Assembly: GCA_018066125.1 (NCBI GenBank)
Contig: JAGHSA010000051.1
Span: forward strand, 1 to 64,000
DNA: 64,000 bases
Direction: 5' to 3'
Source: Candidatus Cryptobacteroides onthequi
GTDB lineage: Bacteria > Bacteroidota > Bacteroidia > Bacteroidales > UBA932
This document shows, piece by piece, positions 25,610 to 34,411 of the stretch (position 1 is its first letter; the number at the start of each line of letters is the position of its first letter). The notes below the pieces were generated by a model. That model was not told the DNA's origin. It saw only the letters and a program-made list of their open reading frames with translations, and made no database searches. The translations under genes were made by a program, and so were the position numbers.

Positions 25610-27031
25610 ATGGACGCAAATTCAGTTCTTGAGATCTTTAAGGAGATCACCAAAATCCCGAGAGAGTCAGGCCATGAGGGCCCTATGACCGCATATCTGC
25701 AGCAGTTCGCAGCTGCACACAATCTTGCATGCAAGACGGATGAGACAGGCAATGTCCTCATCACCAGGGAGGCATCTGCCGGCAAGGAGGATGTCCCTGC
25801 ACTGGTGCTTCAGGGCCACCAGGACATGGTCTGCGAGAAGAAGCCGGGCGTGGTGCATGATTTTGCGAAAGACCCTATCGAGTATGTCATCGAGGACGGA
25901 TGGATGATCGCCAAGGACACCACTCTGGGTGCAGATGACGGCATCGGCATCGCGGCATGTCTCGCGCTGCTGGCAAGCGACCTCGAGATGGGCAAGATCG
26001 AATGCCTCTTCACCATATCCGAGGAGACCGGAATGGACGGCGCCGAGGCTCTCAAGGAAGGATTCTTCACGGGCAAGACCCTTATCAATCTCGATTCCGA
26101 GGATGAGGGACAGATGTTCATCGGCTGCGCCGGCGGTCTCAACACCATGGCCACATTCGAGTGCGGCACAGAGCCCGTCAAGGAGGGCTACAAGGTCATC
26201 AGGCTCACAATCGGAGGTGCCATCGGCGGACACAGCGGCGATGACATCAACAAGGGCAGGGTGAATACCGTCCAGCAGATGTTCCGTTTCCTTTACGGCG
26301 AGACCGAGACAGGTCTCCAGCTCGTCGAGGCTGACGGCGGCAACAAGGTGAACGCGATTGCGCGCGACTGCGCCGTGGTCATTGCGGTGCCGGATGCAGA
26401 GGCGACCAAGGCAAGGTTTGCGGAGTTCGGACGCATCCTCAATGATGAATACCATGTGACAGACCCTGACATCACCGTGAGCGCCGAAGATGCGTCTGCC
26501 GACCTCGCGGCAGGATCCGACGCAGCAATGAGATTCATCTCGACGATGTACGCATGCCCTCACGGCGTGCAGGAGATGAGCCAGGACATTGCAGGGCTCG
26601 TGGAGACATCTACCAATCTCGGCAATGTGAAGATGGTCGCTCCCGGCACATTCAAGGTGGCCACGAGTCAGCGCAGCTCCACCATGTCGGAGCGCAAGAT
26701 GATCGCGGACAAGGTGGAAGCCATATTCCGCCTCGGCGGTGCAAAGGTGGAGCATCTCTACTCTTACCCGGGCTGGAAGCCGAATGTCAACTCCCACATC
26801 CTCAAGGTATGCGTGGAATCATATGAGAAGCTCTTCGGCGAGAAGCCGCTTGTGCTCGCGATACACGCCGGACTGGAGTGCGGTCTCTTCCTCGACAAGT
26901 TCCCGGATCTGGACATGATCTCGTTCGGTCCTACGCTCAGGGGTGTGCATGCTCCGGGCGAGAAGATGGAGCTGGCATCACTTGAAAAGTTTGTAAAGCA
27001 CCTGGAGGACGTGGTATGCAACTTCAGATAG
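25610..27031 (+). CDS. pepD: Aminoacyl-histidine dipeptidase (M20C family)
   Basis: A 473-residue cytosolic zinc dipeptidase (carnosinase-like, Xaa-His dipeptidase). Metal-binding segments are visible: LQGHQDMVC (His and Asp), TLGADDGIG (bridging Asp), ISEETGMDG (catalytic and metal Glu pair) and a C-terminal AIHAGLECG. The ATG at 25610 is preferred over an in-frame TTG at 25595. Its 3' end overlaps rpe by 16 bases, so the two are co-translated. Confidence 0.93.
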   Translation: MDANSVLEIFKEITKIPRESGHEGPMTAYLQQFAAAHNLACKTDETGNVLITREASAGKEDVPALVLQGHQDMVCEKKPGVVHDFAKDPIEYVIEDGWMIAKDTTLGADDGIGIAACLALLASDLEMGKIECLFTISEETGMDGAEALKEGFFTGKTLINLDSEDEGQMFIGCAGGLNTMATFECGTEPVKEGYKVIRLTIGGAIGGHSGDDINKGRVNTVQQMFRFLYGETETGLQLVEADGGNKVNAIARDCAVVIAVPDAEATKARFAEFGRILNDEYHVTDPDITVSAEDASADLAAGSDAAMRFISTMYACPHGVQEMSQDIAGLVETSTNLGNVKMVAPGTFKVATSQRSSTMSERKMIADKVEAIFRLGGAKVEHLYSYPGWKPNVNSHILKVCVESYEKLFGEKPLVLAIHAGLECGLFLDKFPDLDMISFGPTLRGVHAPGEKMELASLEKFVKHLEDVVCNFR

Positions 27032-27675
27032 CCCCTTCGCTGCTCGCAGCTGATTTCATGCATCTCGCCGATGAGGTGGAGATGCTCAACGCAAGTGCCG
27101 ATCTCATCCATCTGGATGTCATGGACGGCAGTCTCGTGCCCAATCTTTCATTCGGGTTCTCCGTCATCGAGCCTCTCGCCAGGATGGCATCCATCCCATG
27201 CGATGTGCATCTGATGATCGTGCATCCGGAGAAGTATTTCCAGCGCTTTGTGGACGCGGGAGCCGACTATCTCAGCTTCCATCTCGAAGCCGCCCGAAAG
27301 GCGCGCAGGAGCCCCGCAAAGATGCTCCGCGACATCAAGGCCATGGGAGCGAAGGCAGGTCTCGCGATCAACCCGGACATGCCGGTGGAGGAGGTGTTCC
27401 CGTATCTCGAGGATGCCGATTTCATCCTTGTGATGTCGGTGTTCGCAGGTTTCGGTGGCCAGAAATTCATCGAGGCCACATATGACAGGGTGAGGACCCT
27501 GAAAGCCGAGATCAACAGAAGGGGACTTAATACCCTGATCGAGATCGACGGCGGTGTGGGTGCCTCCAATGCCGCAAAGCTCGGAGAGTGCGGCGCGACC
27601 ATGCTTGTGGCGGGAAGCTCCGTCTTCAAGAGCGCCGACCCGGCAGCGACCATTGCGGCGCTGAGGGGAGAGTAG
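27016..27675 (+). CDS. rpe: Ribulose-phosphate 3-epimerase
   Basis: A 219-residue TIM-barrel enzyme that interconverts ribulose 5-phosphate and xylulose 5-phosphate in the pentose phosphate pathway. Family landmarks are APSLLAADF at the start, HLDVMDGSLVPNLSFG (metal His and Asp), CDVHLMIVHPEKY, LVMSVFAGFGGQKF and IEIDGGVGASNA (metal Asp). The start overlaps the end of pepD. It runs tail to tail with birA, with only two bases between the stops. Confidence 0.95.
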   Translation: MQLQIAPSLLAADFMHLADEVEMLNASADLIHLDVMDGSLVPNLSFGFSVIEPLARMASIPCDVHLMIVHPEKYFQRFVDAGADYLSFHLEAARKARRSPAKMLRDIKAMGAKAGLAINPDMPVEEVFPYLEDADFILVMSVFAGFGGQKFIEATYDRVRTLKAEINRRGLNTLIEIDGGVGASNAAKLGECGATMLVAGSSVFKSADPAATIAALRGE

Positions 27676-27677
27676 TA

Positions 27678-28289
27678 TTACCTGTCGAGATAAAACACTC
27701 TGGACAGGAATTCGCTGTCCAGAGCTGCACGCCCTTCGTCTGACGACATCAGCCGGAGGGCGTCTGCCATCACGGCCTGGAACTCCTTGAGAAGCGCGTG
27801 GGTGTCATAGGTGATGCCGGTGAGGGACTTCATCGAGATCGGATTGGGCAGGTCGGGGGAGAATTCAGTCTGGTTCACATCGAGGCCTATGCCGATGATG
27901 CTGGAAGTGACGGACTCGCTGGTGAGGACATTCTCGATCAGGATACCGCAGATCTTCTTCATGTCCGCCACATAGATGTCGTTTGGCCATTTGATCTTAG
28001 ATTCTATCCCTTTGGAGCTGAGGAAGCGGCGGAGCGCAAGTGTCGTTACCTGGGTGATGAGGAGGGCGTCTCTGGCCAGCAGGAATCCTCTCTTGAACTT
28101 GAGGACGACGGTGAAAGTGAGGTTCTCTCCGCGGAGGGAAGTCCAGGTGTGGTCGCCCTGTCCTCTGCCAGCTGTCTGGAATTCGGCGGCGATGACTGAC
28201 AGATTGTCAATGTCTGCCAAGTGCCTTCTGGCCTCGCTGTTGGTGGAATCTATCTCTTTGTGCCATATTATCGGCGGCAATTCGTGCAT
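27678..28289 (-). CDS. birA: Biotin-[acetyl-CoA-carboxylase] ligase
   Basis: A 203-residue single-domain biotin protein ligase that attaches biotin to the carboxyl carrier protein. The biotinyl-AMP loop GRGQGDHTW and the KWPNDIYV motif are present. There is no N-terminal repressor HTH, so it is a ligase only. The ATG at 28289 is used because the 10-codon extension overlaps the promoter of the divergent rsfS. Confidence 0.93.
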   Translation of the reverse strand: MHELPPIIWHKEIDSTNSEARRHLADIDNLSVIAAEFQTAGRGQGDHTWTSLRGENLTFTVVLKFKRGFLLARDALLITQVTTLALRRFLSSKGIESKIKWPNDIYVADMKKICGILIENVLTSESVTSSIIGIGLDVNQTEFSPDLPNPISMKSLTGITYDTHALLKEFQAVMADALRLMSSDEGRAALDSEFLSRVFYLDR

Positions 28290-28302
28290 GGTGCTTTTTT
28301 TG

Positions 28303-28310
28303 TATATTTG
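28303..28310 (+). promoter_or_regulatory. rsfS promoter -7 element
   Basis: TATATTTG matches TAnnTTTG exactly and lies 24 bases before the rsfS ATG, in the 45-base gap between divergent birA and rsfS. It probably drives rsfS-ftsH-cdsA-psd. Confidence 0.5.
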
Positions 28311-28334
28311 TAATTGCAAAATTACGTTTTATTT

Positions 28335-28727
28335 ATGATTACACACGATCTTCGCGTCATTGCAGACGCAATCCTCGACAAAAAGGGCCAGGATGTCGTA
28401 TCTCTTGACCTCAGACCAGTAGGCACAGCCATCACCGACTTTTTCGTCGTGTGCAACGCAGATTCCACCACTGCTGTATCAGCCATAGCAGACAACATAC
28501 TCAAGGAGACAAAGGAGAAACTCGGCATCAAGCCTATCCGCATGCAGGGTATGGAGAATGAGTTCTGGATCATCCTTGACTACGGCAACATAGTAGTCCA
28601 CATCTTCCTCACCCAGTACCGCGAGTTCTACAATCTCGAGAGCCTCTGGGCAGATGCACCTAAGAAGACTTATAAATTCAGGAAGCTGGCTGACAGAAAG
28701 ACAAAGGCAGACAATGGCGGAGAATAG
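28335..28727 (+). CDS. rsfS: Ribosomal silencing factor RsfS
   Basis: A 130-residue RsfS/Iojap-family protein that binds ribosomal protein uL14 and blocks subunit joining in starvation. The core KGQDVVSLDLRPVGTAITDFFVVC and the DYGNIVVHIFLTQYREFYNLESLW end are typical. The ATG at 28335 is chosen over an upstream TTG that would lie within the promoter region. Its last 14 bases overlap ftsH. Confidence 0.95.
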   Translation: MITHDLRVIADAILDKKGQDVVSLDLRPVGTAITDFFVVCNADSTTAVSAIADNILKETKEKLGIKPIRMQGMENEFWIILDYGNIVVHIFLTQYREFYNLESLWADAPKKTYKFRKLADRKTKADNGGE

Positions 28728-30717
28728 CAACAGACAGGACAACGGAAAGACCCCGAAGAAAAAGACCATAAGGATAAGGCTGAGCTTTTCATGGCTCTAC
28801 CTCCTTCTCCTTGCGGGCATTTTCTTCGTGACCATGCAGGGCGGTGGAGCCAACCCTCAGAAGATCGAGTGGGCGGAGCTCCAGGATATCGTCAGGACAG
28901 GCGATGTCAAGGAAATCCATTTTGTCCGCAATGACTTCAAGGGTACTGTCACCATCAAGCCCGACCGCATCTCCAAGTATGCCGGCAAGTTCGGTGGCAA
29001 TGTGCCGCCGAAGTCCCCGCATTTCACATTCATGGTGTCCGGAAACTTCTACGCAGAGCAGGAGTTCGAGAAGCTCAATTCCGAGCTCCCTAAGGAAGAC
29101 CAGGTGAAGGTCATCATGGAGAATGACTCCAAGATGTGGAGCAACATGCTCGAATGGGTGCTCCCTCTCGTGTTCATGGTGCTCATCTGGACGTGGATGT
29201 TCCGCGGCTTCAACAAGAATATGGGTGGAAACGGCGGTGCCGGAGGCGGCATCTTCAATGTCGGCAAATCCACCGGCAAGCTCGCGGACAAGAACCAGGT
29301 CAACGTCACATTCAAGGACGTGGCTGGTCTGTATGGCGCCAAGGATGAGGTGATGGAGATTGTCGATTTCCTCAAGAATCCTCAGAAATACACCAGTCTC
29401 GGCGGAAAGATTCCTAAGGGCGCGCTTCTCGTGGGCCCTCCGGGAACGGGAAAGACCCTGCTCGCCAAGGCTGTGGCCGGTGAGGCGAACGTGCCATTCT
29501 TCTCCATTTCGGGTTCAGACTTCGTCGAGATGTTCGTGGGTGTCGGTGCGAGCCGCGTCCGCGACCTCTTCAGCCAGGCCAAGGAGAAGGCTCCGTGCAT
29601 CGTGTTCATCGATGAGATCGATGCAGTCGGCAGAGCCCGTGGCAAGAATGTAGGCTTCTCTTCAAATGATGAGAGGGAAAACACTCTCAACCAGCTCCTT
29701 ACGGAGATGGACGGATTCGGCAGCAACTCCGGCGTCATCGTGCTTGCGGCGACAAACCGTGCCGACATTCTCGACAAGGCTCTCCTGAGAGCCGGACGCT
29801 TCGACAGGCAGATCCATGTGGAGCTCCCGGAGCTCAAGGAGAGGATGGAGATATTCCAGGTGCACATGAAGGGACTCAAGATAGCCGAGGATTTCGACCT
29901 GGAGTTCATGGCAAAGCACACTCCTGGATTCTCCGGTGCCGATATCGCCAATGTCTGCAATGAGGCTGCACTCACCGCGGCGCGCAGGGACAAGAAGGCT
30001 ATCGACAAGCAGGATTTCCTGGATGCTGTGGACCGCATCATCGGAGGTCTCGAGCGCAAGAATTCCCTCATCACTCCTGAGGAGAAGAGGATCATCGCAC
30101 ACCACGAGGCCGGACATGCCGTGGTCAGCTGGCTGCTGCCTCACGCCAATCCGCTCTTCAAGGTGACTCTCGTGCCTCGCGGACAGGCTCTCGGTGCTGC
30201 GTGGTATCTCCCGGAGGAGAGAAAGATATCGACCAAGTCGCAGATGATGGACGAGATGTGCTCCCTCATAGGAGGACGTGTGGCGGAAGAAATCATCAAC
30301 GGCGAGCCTTCTACAGGTGCACAGAATGATCTCGAGAAGCTCACACACATGGCATATGCCATGATCCAATACTACGGAATGAGTGACAAGGTGGGTTATC
30401 TGTCGTATTTCGACTCCACCGGAGCGAGGGGGTATGACCTCACAAAGCCTTACAGCGAGAAGACTGCAGAACTCATGGATGCCGAGGTGAAGAGCCTTGT
30501 GGAGGAGATTCATGCGAAAACAACAAAAATTCTTACCGACAACAAGGAAGGTTTCTTGAAAGTTGCTGCAATTCTTATTGAAAAAGAAGTTATATTTGCA
30601 GATGATGTCAAAGCTATCCTCGGACCGAGAGCCGGTGCTCCCGCAGAAGAGGCTGCTGAAACTCCAGCCGAGGCTGAAGTGACAGAAACACCTGACACTA
30701 AGACTGTAGATGAATAA
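28714..30717 (+). CDS. ftsH: FtsH, membrane ATP-dependent zinc metalloprotease
   Basis: A 667-residue quality-control protease. Two membrane helices (about 25-43 and 145-165) flank a periplasmic domain. A Gly-rich linker ([11 protein letters not shown]) leads to the AAA+ module with Walker A GPPGTGKT, Walker [12 protein letters not shown] and the second region of homology ([19 protein letters not shown]). The peptidase site is HHEAGHAVV (HEXXH). The C-terminus is acidic and Ala/Glu/Pro-rich. The start at 28714 is inside the end of rsfS, and the stop overlaps cdsA by 8 bases, which points to one tightly coupled operon. Confidence 0.96.
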   Translation: MAENSNRQDNGKTPKKKTIRIRLSFSWLYLLLLAGIFFVTMQGGGANPQKIEWAELQDIVRTGDVKEIHFVRNDFKGTVTIKPDRISKYAGKFGGNVPPKSPHFTFMVSGNFYAEQEFEKLNSELPKEDQVKVIMENDSKMWSNMLEWVLPLVFMVLIWTWMFRGFNKNMGGNGGAGGGIFNVGKSTGKLADKNQVNVTFKDVAGLYGAKDEVMEIVDFLKNPQKYTSLGGKIPKGALLVGPPGTGKTLLAKAVAGEANVPFFSISGSDFVEMFVGVGASRVRDLFSQAKEKAPCIVFIDEIDAVGRARGKNVGFSSNDERENTLNQLLTEMDGFGSNSGVIVLAATNRADILDKALLRAGRFDRQIHVELPELKERMEIFQVHMKGLKIAEDFDLEFMAKHTPGFSGADIANVCNEAALTAARRDKKAIDKQDFLDAVDRIIGGLERKNSLITPEEKRIIAHHEAGHAVVSWLLPHANPLFKVTLVPRGQALGAAWYLPEERKISTKSQMMDEMCSLIGGRVAEEIINGEPSTGAQNDLEKLTHMAYAMIQYYGMSDKVGYLSYFDSTGARGYDLTKPYSEKTAELMDAEVKSLVEEIHAKTTKILTDNKEGFLKVAAILIEKEVIFADDVKAILGPRAGAPAEEAAETPAEAEVTETPDTKTVDE

Positions 30718-31537
30718 TTCAATAGTCAGAACACTGTCCGGAACAGTACTCATAGTACTGGTTGCATCATGTCTCTTGATCAACCAGTACCTTTTTGCCG
30801 CCTTTGCACTCTTCATGCTGTGCACTATGCTGGCTGAGTTCTTCAAGATGACTATGGGGGACAAGTACAGGTTCTCCAGGCTCCTGGGAATCATTGCGGG
30901 TGCCGTCACTTTCATCCTGGCGTTCCTGAAAGGCGCGTTCGACATAGAGCTCAAGTATCTCTGTCTCGCTCTCGTGCCTGTGTTCGTGATCATGCTGAAT
31001 TCGCTCCTTGAAAAGGACAAGTCCCAGTTCTTCAAGTTCGCATACATCTATACCGGACTCGCGTATATCGTGGTGCCTCTCACTCTTTCCAACCTCATCG
31101 TGTTCAGAAACGGCAGTTTCAGCGGACTTCTGCTGCTCTGTTTCTTCATCATCATCTGGGGATCGGATGTGGGCGGATATGTATTCGGCATGGCACTCGG
31201 ACAGAAGTACGGCAAGAAGCTCTGTCCTGAGATCTCACCCAAGAAGTCCTGGATAGGATTCTGGGGCGGACTTGTATTCGCGATTCTCGCCACCATCCTT
31301 CTTCATGTCACAGGCCTTCTCAGGATACCTTTCGGCCATGGAGTGATTCTTGCCATGATCATGCATGTGGGCGGTGTCGTCGGGGATCTTTTCGAGTCGC
31401 AGTGGAAGAGATGCTGCGGCATCAAGGATTCCGGCAATGTCATCCCTGGACACGGAGGCATGCTGGACCGTTTTGACAGCACGCTTGTGGCCATGCCGCT
31501 CGGTGCGCTTTACCTTTCACTCGTAAATCTTATCTGA
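30710..31537 (+). CDS. cdsA: Phosphatidate cytidylyltransferase CdsA
   Basis: A 275-residue polytopic membrane enzyme that makes CDP-diacylglycerol from phosphatidate and CTP. About seven helices are seen. The family signature is at the C-terminus, with GDLFESQWKRCCGIKD, a GNVIPGHGGMLDRFDS block and the two metal-binding acidic residues. It overlaps ftsH and is followed after one base by psd, so phospholipid synthesis genes are grouped. Confidence 0.95.
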   Translation: MNNSIVRTLSGTVLIVLVASCLLINQYLFAAFALFMLCTMLAEFFKMTMGDKYRFSRLLGIIAGAVTFILAFLKGAFDIELKYLCLALVPVFVIMLNSLLEKDKSQFFKFAYIYTGLAYIVVPLTLSNLIVFRNGSFSGLLLLCFFIIIWGSDVGGYVFGMALGQKYGKKLCPEISPKKSWIGFWGGLVFAILATILLHVTGLLRIPFGHGVILAMIMHVGGVVGDLFESQWKRCCGIKDSGNVIPGHGGMLDRFDSTLVAMPLGALYLSLVNLI

Positions 31538-31538
31538 T

Positions 31539-32192
31539 ATGAAGATAGACCAGGATTCATACATCACCCTGGCCGGCTGGCTGCTTCTGAACTGTATTCT
31601 CATCTGTATAGTTCTGCGCTTTGTTCCACAGATGTGGATACGCATGATCGTGACGGCTTTCCTGCTCTACGTGAGCGTTGTGCAGGTTCTCTTCTTCAGG
31701 GTTCCTGACAGGAAAAGCCCGGGCACAGACAAGATAGTGTCGGCTGTGGCTGACGGAAAGATAGTCATAGTCGAGAAGGTGTTCGAAAGCGAGTATCTCA
31801 AACGAGAATGCATACAGGTATCCACGTATATGGACTTCTTCGATGTGCATGCCAATTTCTGGCCTGTGGACGGAAAGGTGTCATATTACAAGTATCATCC
31901 AGGCAAGTACCTTCTTGCATTCCTGCCAAAGTCTTCAGAGCTCAACGAGCATTCATCCACAGCGATCAAGACCGCCGACGGCACAGAGATCTTCTTCAAG
32001 CAGATCGCCGGCACCTTTGCAAGACGCATCGTCTGCTATTCAGAGGAAGGTCTTGAGACCAGGGCGGGGGAGCAGCTGGGTATCATCAAGTTCGGTTCGA
32101 GGATCGACATGTTCCTCCCGCTTGACGCCGATATCAAAGTGAAAATCGGCGACCACGTGAAAGCTTGTGAATCAGTGATCGCCAATTTATAG
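31539..32192 (+). CDS. psd: Phosphatidylserine decarboxylase, short form
   Basis: A 217-residue proenzyme that decarboxylates phosphatidylserine to phosphatidylethanolamine. Two N-terminal hydrophobic stretches (about 9-28 and 33-52) anchor it. The self-cleavage site that yields the pyruvoyl group is Gly186-Ser187 in KFGSRIDMF. The size fits the short archaeal/Bacteroidota type. It is the last gene of the rsfS-ftsH-cdsA-psd run and meets ispG tail to tail across about 20 AT-rich bases. Confidence 0.94.
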   Translation: MKIDQDSYITLAGWLLLNCILICIVLRFVPQMWIRMIVTAFLLYVSVVQVLFFRVPDRKSPGTDKIVSAVADGKIVIVEKVFESEYLKRECIQVSTYMDFFDVHANFWPVDGKVSYYKYHPGKYLLAFLPKSSELNEHSSTAIKTADGTEIFFKQIAGTFARRIVCYSEEGLETRAGEQLGIIKFGSRIDMFLPLDADIKVKIGDHVKACESVIANL

Positions 32193-32213
32193 ATTTATAT
32201 AAATATTGATTTG

Positions 32214-33554
32214 TCAGTCCGCCTTCCCGATCAGTTCGAGGAGGCGGTCTATCGCTTCAGTATCCGGTACATGTCTGAGGACAGGTTCGCTCCCCTTATA
32301 GATGGAAACCTTGTGCCCACCTTCTCCGACATATCCCCAGTCGGCATCTGCCATCTCTCCAGGACCGTTGACGATGCAGCCCATGACTGCGATCACCATG
32401 CCCTTGAGATGGGATGTCCTGGCCTTGACCTGTTCGAATGCTTCCTGGAGGTCATACATGGTGCGGCCGCAGCCCGGACAGGCTATATACTCCGGCTTGT
32501 AGAAACGTCTTCTGGTGGCCTGCATGAGTTCGTCTGCGAGATAGTCTCCGAATCCGTCAGCTGCGATATCCACGGTCTGACCTTCAGCATCGAGATATGT
32601 GCCGCTGATGGTCACCTCGTCGATCTCGCGGTCAAGAAGCCTCTTGCCGAAATCGCACGAGAAGTCCAGAAGGAGCCTTTCCCTTGAAGGGGCATCGTAT
32701 GTGGCTGTGACTGACTTTCCATTAACGCTCATGCCTGTCATGCTGGAGCTGATTCTGTGATCATAGCGGTCTGCGAGGTACTGTCCCACATATATCTCAT
32801 TGACAGGGTCTTCTGTGAGCGACACGCGCAGGGTGTTGCCTATGCCTTCAGAGAGAAGGGCAGAGATGCCGACGCATGACTTGATGCGGCCGCTGTCGCC
32901 GTTTCCGGCCTCTGTGACGCCCACATGGAGAGGGAACACTGTACCAGCCTCACTCATGAGTCTTGAAAGCGTCCTGTAGGCCTCGACCATGACGATGGTG
33001 TTGCTGGACTTGAGCGATATGACCACATCGTTGAAATCCGCAGCGACGCACATCTCTATCCATTCCATGGCAGCCTTGGCCATGGCGAGGGGAGTGTTGC
33101 CGTAAAGGTTGGTGATGTATGAGCCGAGCGAACCGTGATTGAGTCCTATGCGGATGGCTGTGTGATGCTCACGGCAGACTTCGAGCAGTCTCGCGAACTG
33201 TGCACGGGCCTTGTCATGATCCTGGTGGAAATTGCCTGGATTGATGCGCACCTTGTCAACCACGGGAGCCACTGCGATGGCAGTCTCAGATGAAAAGTGT
33301 ATGTCCGCCACGACAGGGCACATGATGCCCTCCGATCTCAGTGTCTCTCTGATCTTCTGAATGTCCGGAACCTCCTTCTGCGAAGGCACTGTGATCCTGA
33401 TGATGCCAACTCCTGCCGCAGCCATGGATCTGCACTGGGCGAGTGTGGCTTCGACATCGTATGTGTGCGTGTTGCACATGGTCTGAACGACAAGAGGATG
33501 TGAAGATCCTATCGTCAATCCACCGACTCTTGCTTCCTTTGTGTCCATTGTCAT
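32214..33554 (-). CDS. ispG: IspG (GcpE), HMBPP synthase of the MEP pathway
   Basis: A 446-residue [4Fe-4S] enzyme that converts ME-cPP to 4-hydroxy-3-methylbut-2-enyl diphosphate. The TIM barrel (about 1-260) starts with VGGLTIGSSHPLVVQTM. The cluster cysteines are in ACPGCGRTMYDL and AVMGCIVNGPGE near the C-terminus. Between barrel and cluster domain lies an insert of about 75 residues, much shorter than the large insert domain usual in Bacteroidota and plant IspG. The start overlaps the stop of the upstream gene as ATGA. Confidence 0.95.
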   Translation of the reverse strand: MTMDTKEARVGGLTIGSSHPLVVQTMCNTHTYDVEATLAQCRSMAAAGVGIIRITVPSQKEVPDIQKIRETLRSEGIMCPVVADIHFSSETAIAVAPVVDKVRINPGNFHQDHDKARAQFARLLEVCREHHTAIRIGLNHGSLGSYITNLYGNTPLAMAKAAMEWIEMCVAADFNDVVISLKSSNTIVMVEAYRTLSRLMSEAGTVFPLHVGVTEAGNGDSGRIKSCVGISALLSEGIGNTLRVSLTEDPVNEIYVGQYLADRYDHRISSSMTGMSVNGKSVTATYDAPSRERLLLDFSCDFGKRLLDREIDEVTISGTYLDAEGQTVDIAADGFGDYLADELMQATRRRFYKPEYIACPGCGRTMYDLQEAFEQVKARTSHLKGMVIAVMGCIVNGPGEMADADWGYVGEGGHKVSIYKGSEPVLRHVPDTEAIDRLLELIGKAD

Positions 33555-34411
33555 TTCTGATATTGTTCTGTGTCAGACTCGAATACGCTCTTGTATGCTT
33601 CTCTGCGTATCATGGCCTTTGTCTTGCCGTAGCGCTTGCTCAGCTGGAAATGCACTCCGGCTGAGAGCATGAAGTCGAAAGGATATCCGAATCTGTAATA
33701 GTACGGGCTGACATAGTCCGGGTCATAGATGTTGGACCATGAATATCTTACCCTGAGGTTGACCTGAAACTCCAGAGGCGAGAAGATCATGGCAAATCCG
33801 GCTCCTCCGTGAAGACCGTAGTCTATCTGGCGGTCAGTGTCCTTGAATGCGTGTTCGTACTCGTTTGCGGGGTTCTGCCCCACTCTTTCTATGCTCTTCC
33901 TGTAGCCTCCGTAGGGACCGACCATGGCGAAAGCCTTGAAGTGGCTGGCATCGGCATGCACCTGTGCGAGCACCGGTATCTCATATACTTCATATACAGC
34001 CTTCGAGGCATTCTCGATAACGCTTATGTAACCTGTCTCCTCGTTGGCCTTGAACTGATAGCCTTCGGTTCCGTGGAACGCACCGACCTGGATGGCGAAG
34101 TACGGGAACATGCCCATCATGCGGCAGTACTTGGTGTAGGTGATGCCGTAGAATCCGGGCGTGATGAAAGGCTGCTGGAGGTACTTGGGGTTGAATGTCA
34201 TGGAGTTCCTGGACACGCCGTATTCAAACCCAATCATGGAATAGTTGTTGACGGCATGTGCCTTTTTCTTGAGTACAAGTGTATCTTCCTGGACATCCAT
34301 CACTCTGAGACCTTCAGGGAGATTCTGTGCTGAAGATCGCATCCCGGCACAGGACAATGCCATCATGAGGCAAAGGATATGGAGCAGTCTCTTGTTCATA
34401 GGCTTCATCAT
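33551..34411 (-). CDS. Secreted outer-membrane-type protein of unknown function
   Basis: A 286-residue protein with a signal peptide (KRLLHILCLMMALSCAGMRSSAQ). The rest is rich in Tyr, Phe and Gly in alternating patterns (VNLRVRYSWSNIYDPDYV, YPFDFMLSAGVHFQLSKRYG) that suggest an eight- to ten-stranded outer-membrane barrel. It overlaps both neighbours by 4 bases (ATGA at each junction), so it is a fixed member of the operon. No family name is recognised. Confidence 0.7.
   Translation of the reverse strand: MMKPMNKRLLHILCLMMALSCAGMRSSAQNLPEGLRVMDVQEDTLVLKKKAHAVNNYSMIGFEYGVSRNSMTFNPKYLQQPFITPGFYGITYTKYCRMMGMFPYFAIQVGAFHGTEGYQFKANEETGYISVIENASKAVYEVYEIPVLAQVHADASHFKAFAMVGPYGGYRKSIERVGQNPANEYEHAFKDTDRQIDYGLHGGAGFAMIFSPLEFQVNLRVRYSWSNIYDPDYVSPYYYRFGYPFDFMLSAGVHFQLSKRYGKTKAMIRREAYKSVFESDTEQYQK

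Noticed and set aside
29662..31047. 461-residue minus-strand frame
   Set aside because: Antisense to ftsH and cdsA; it crosses their junction and has no domain.
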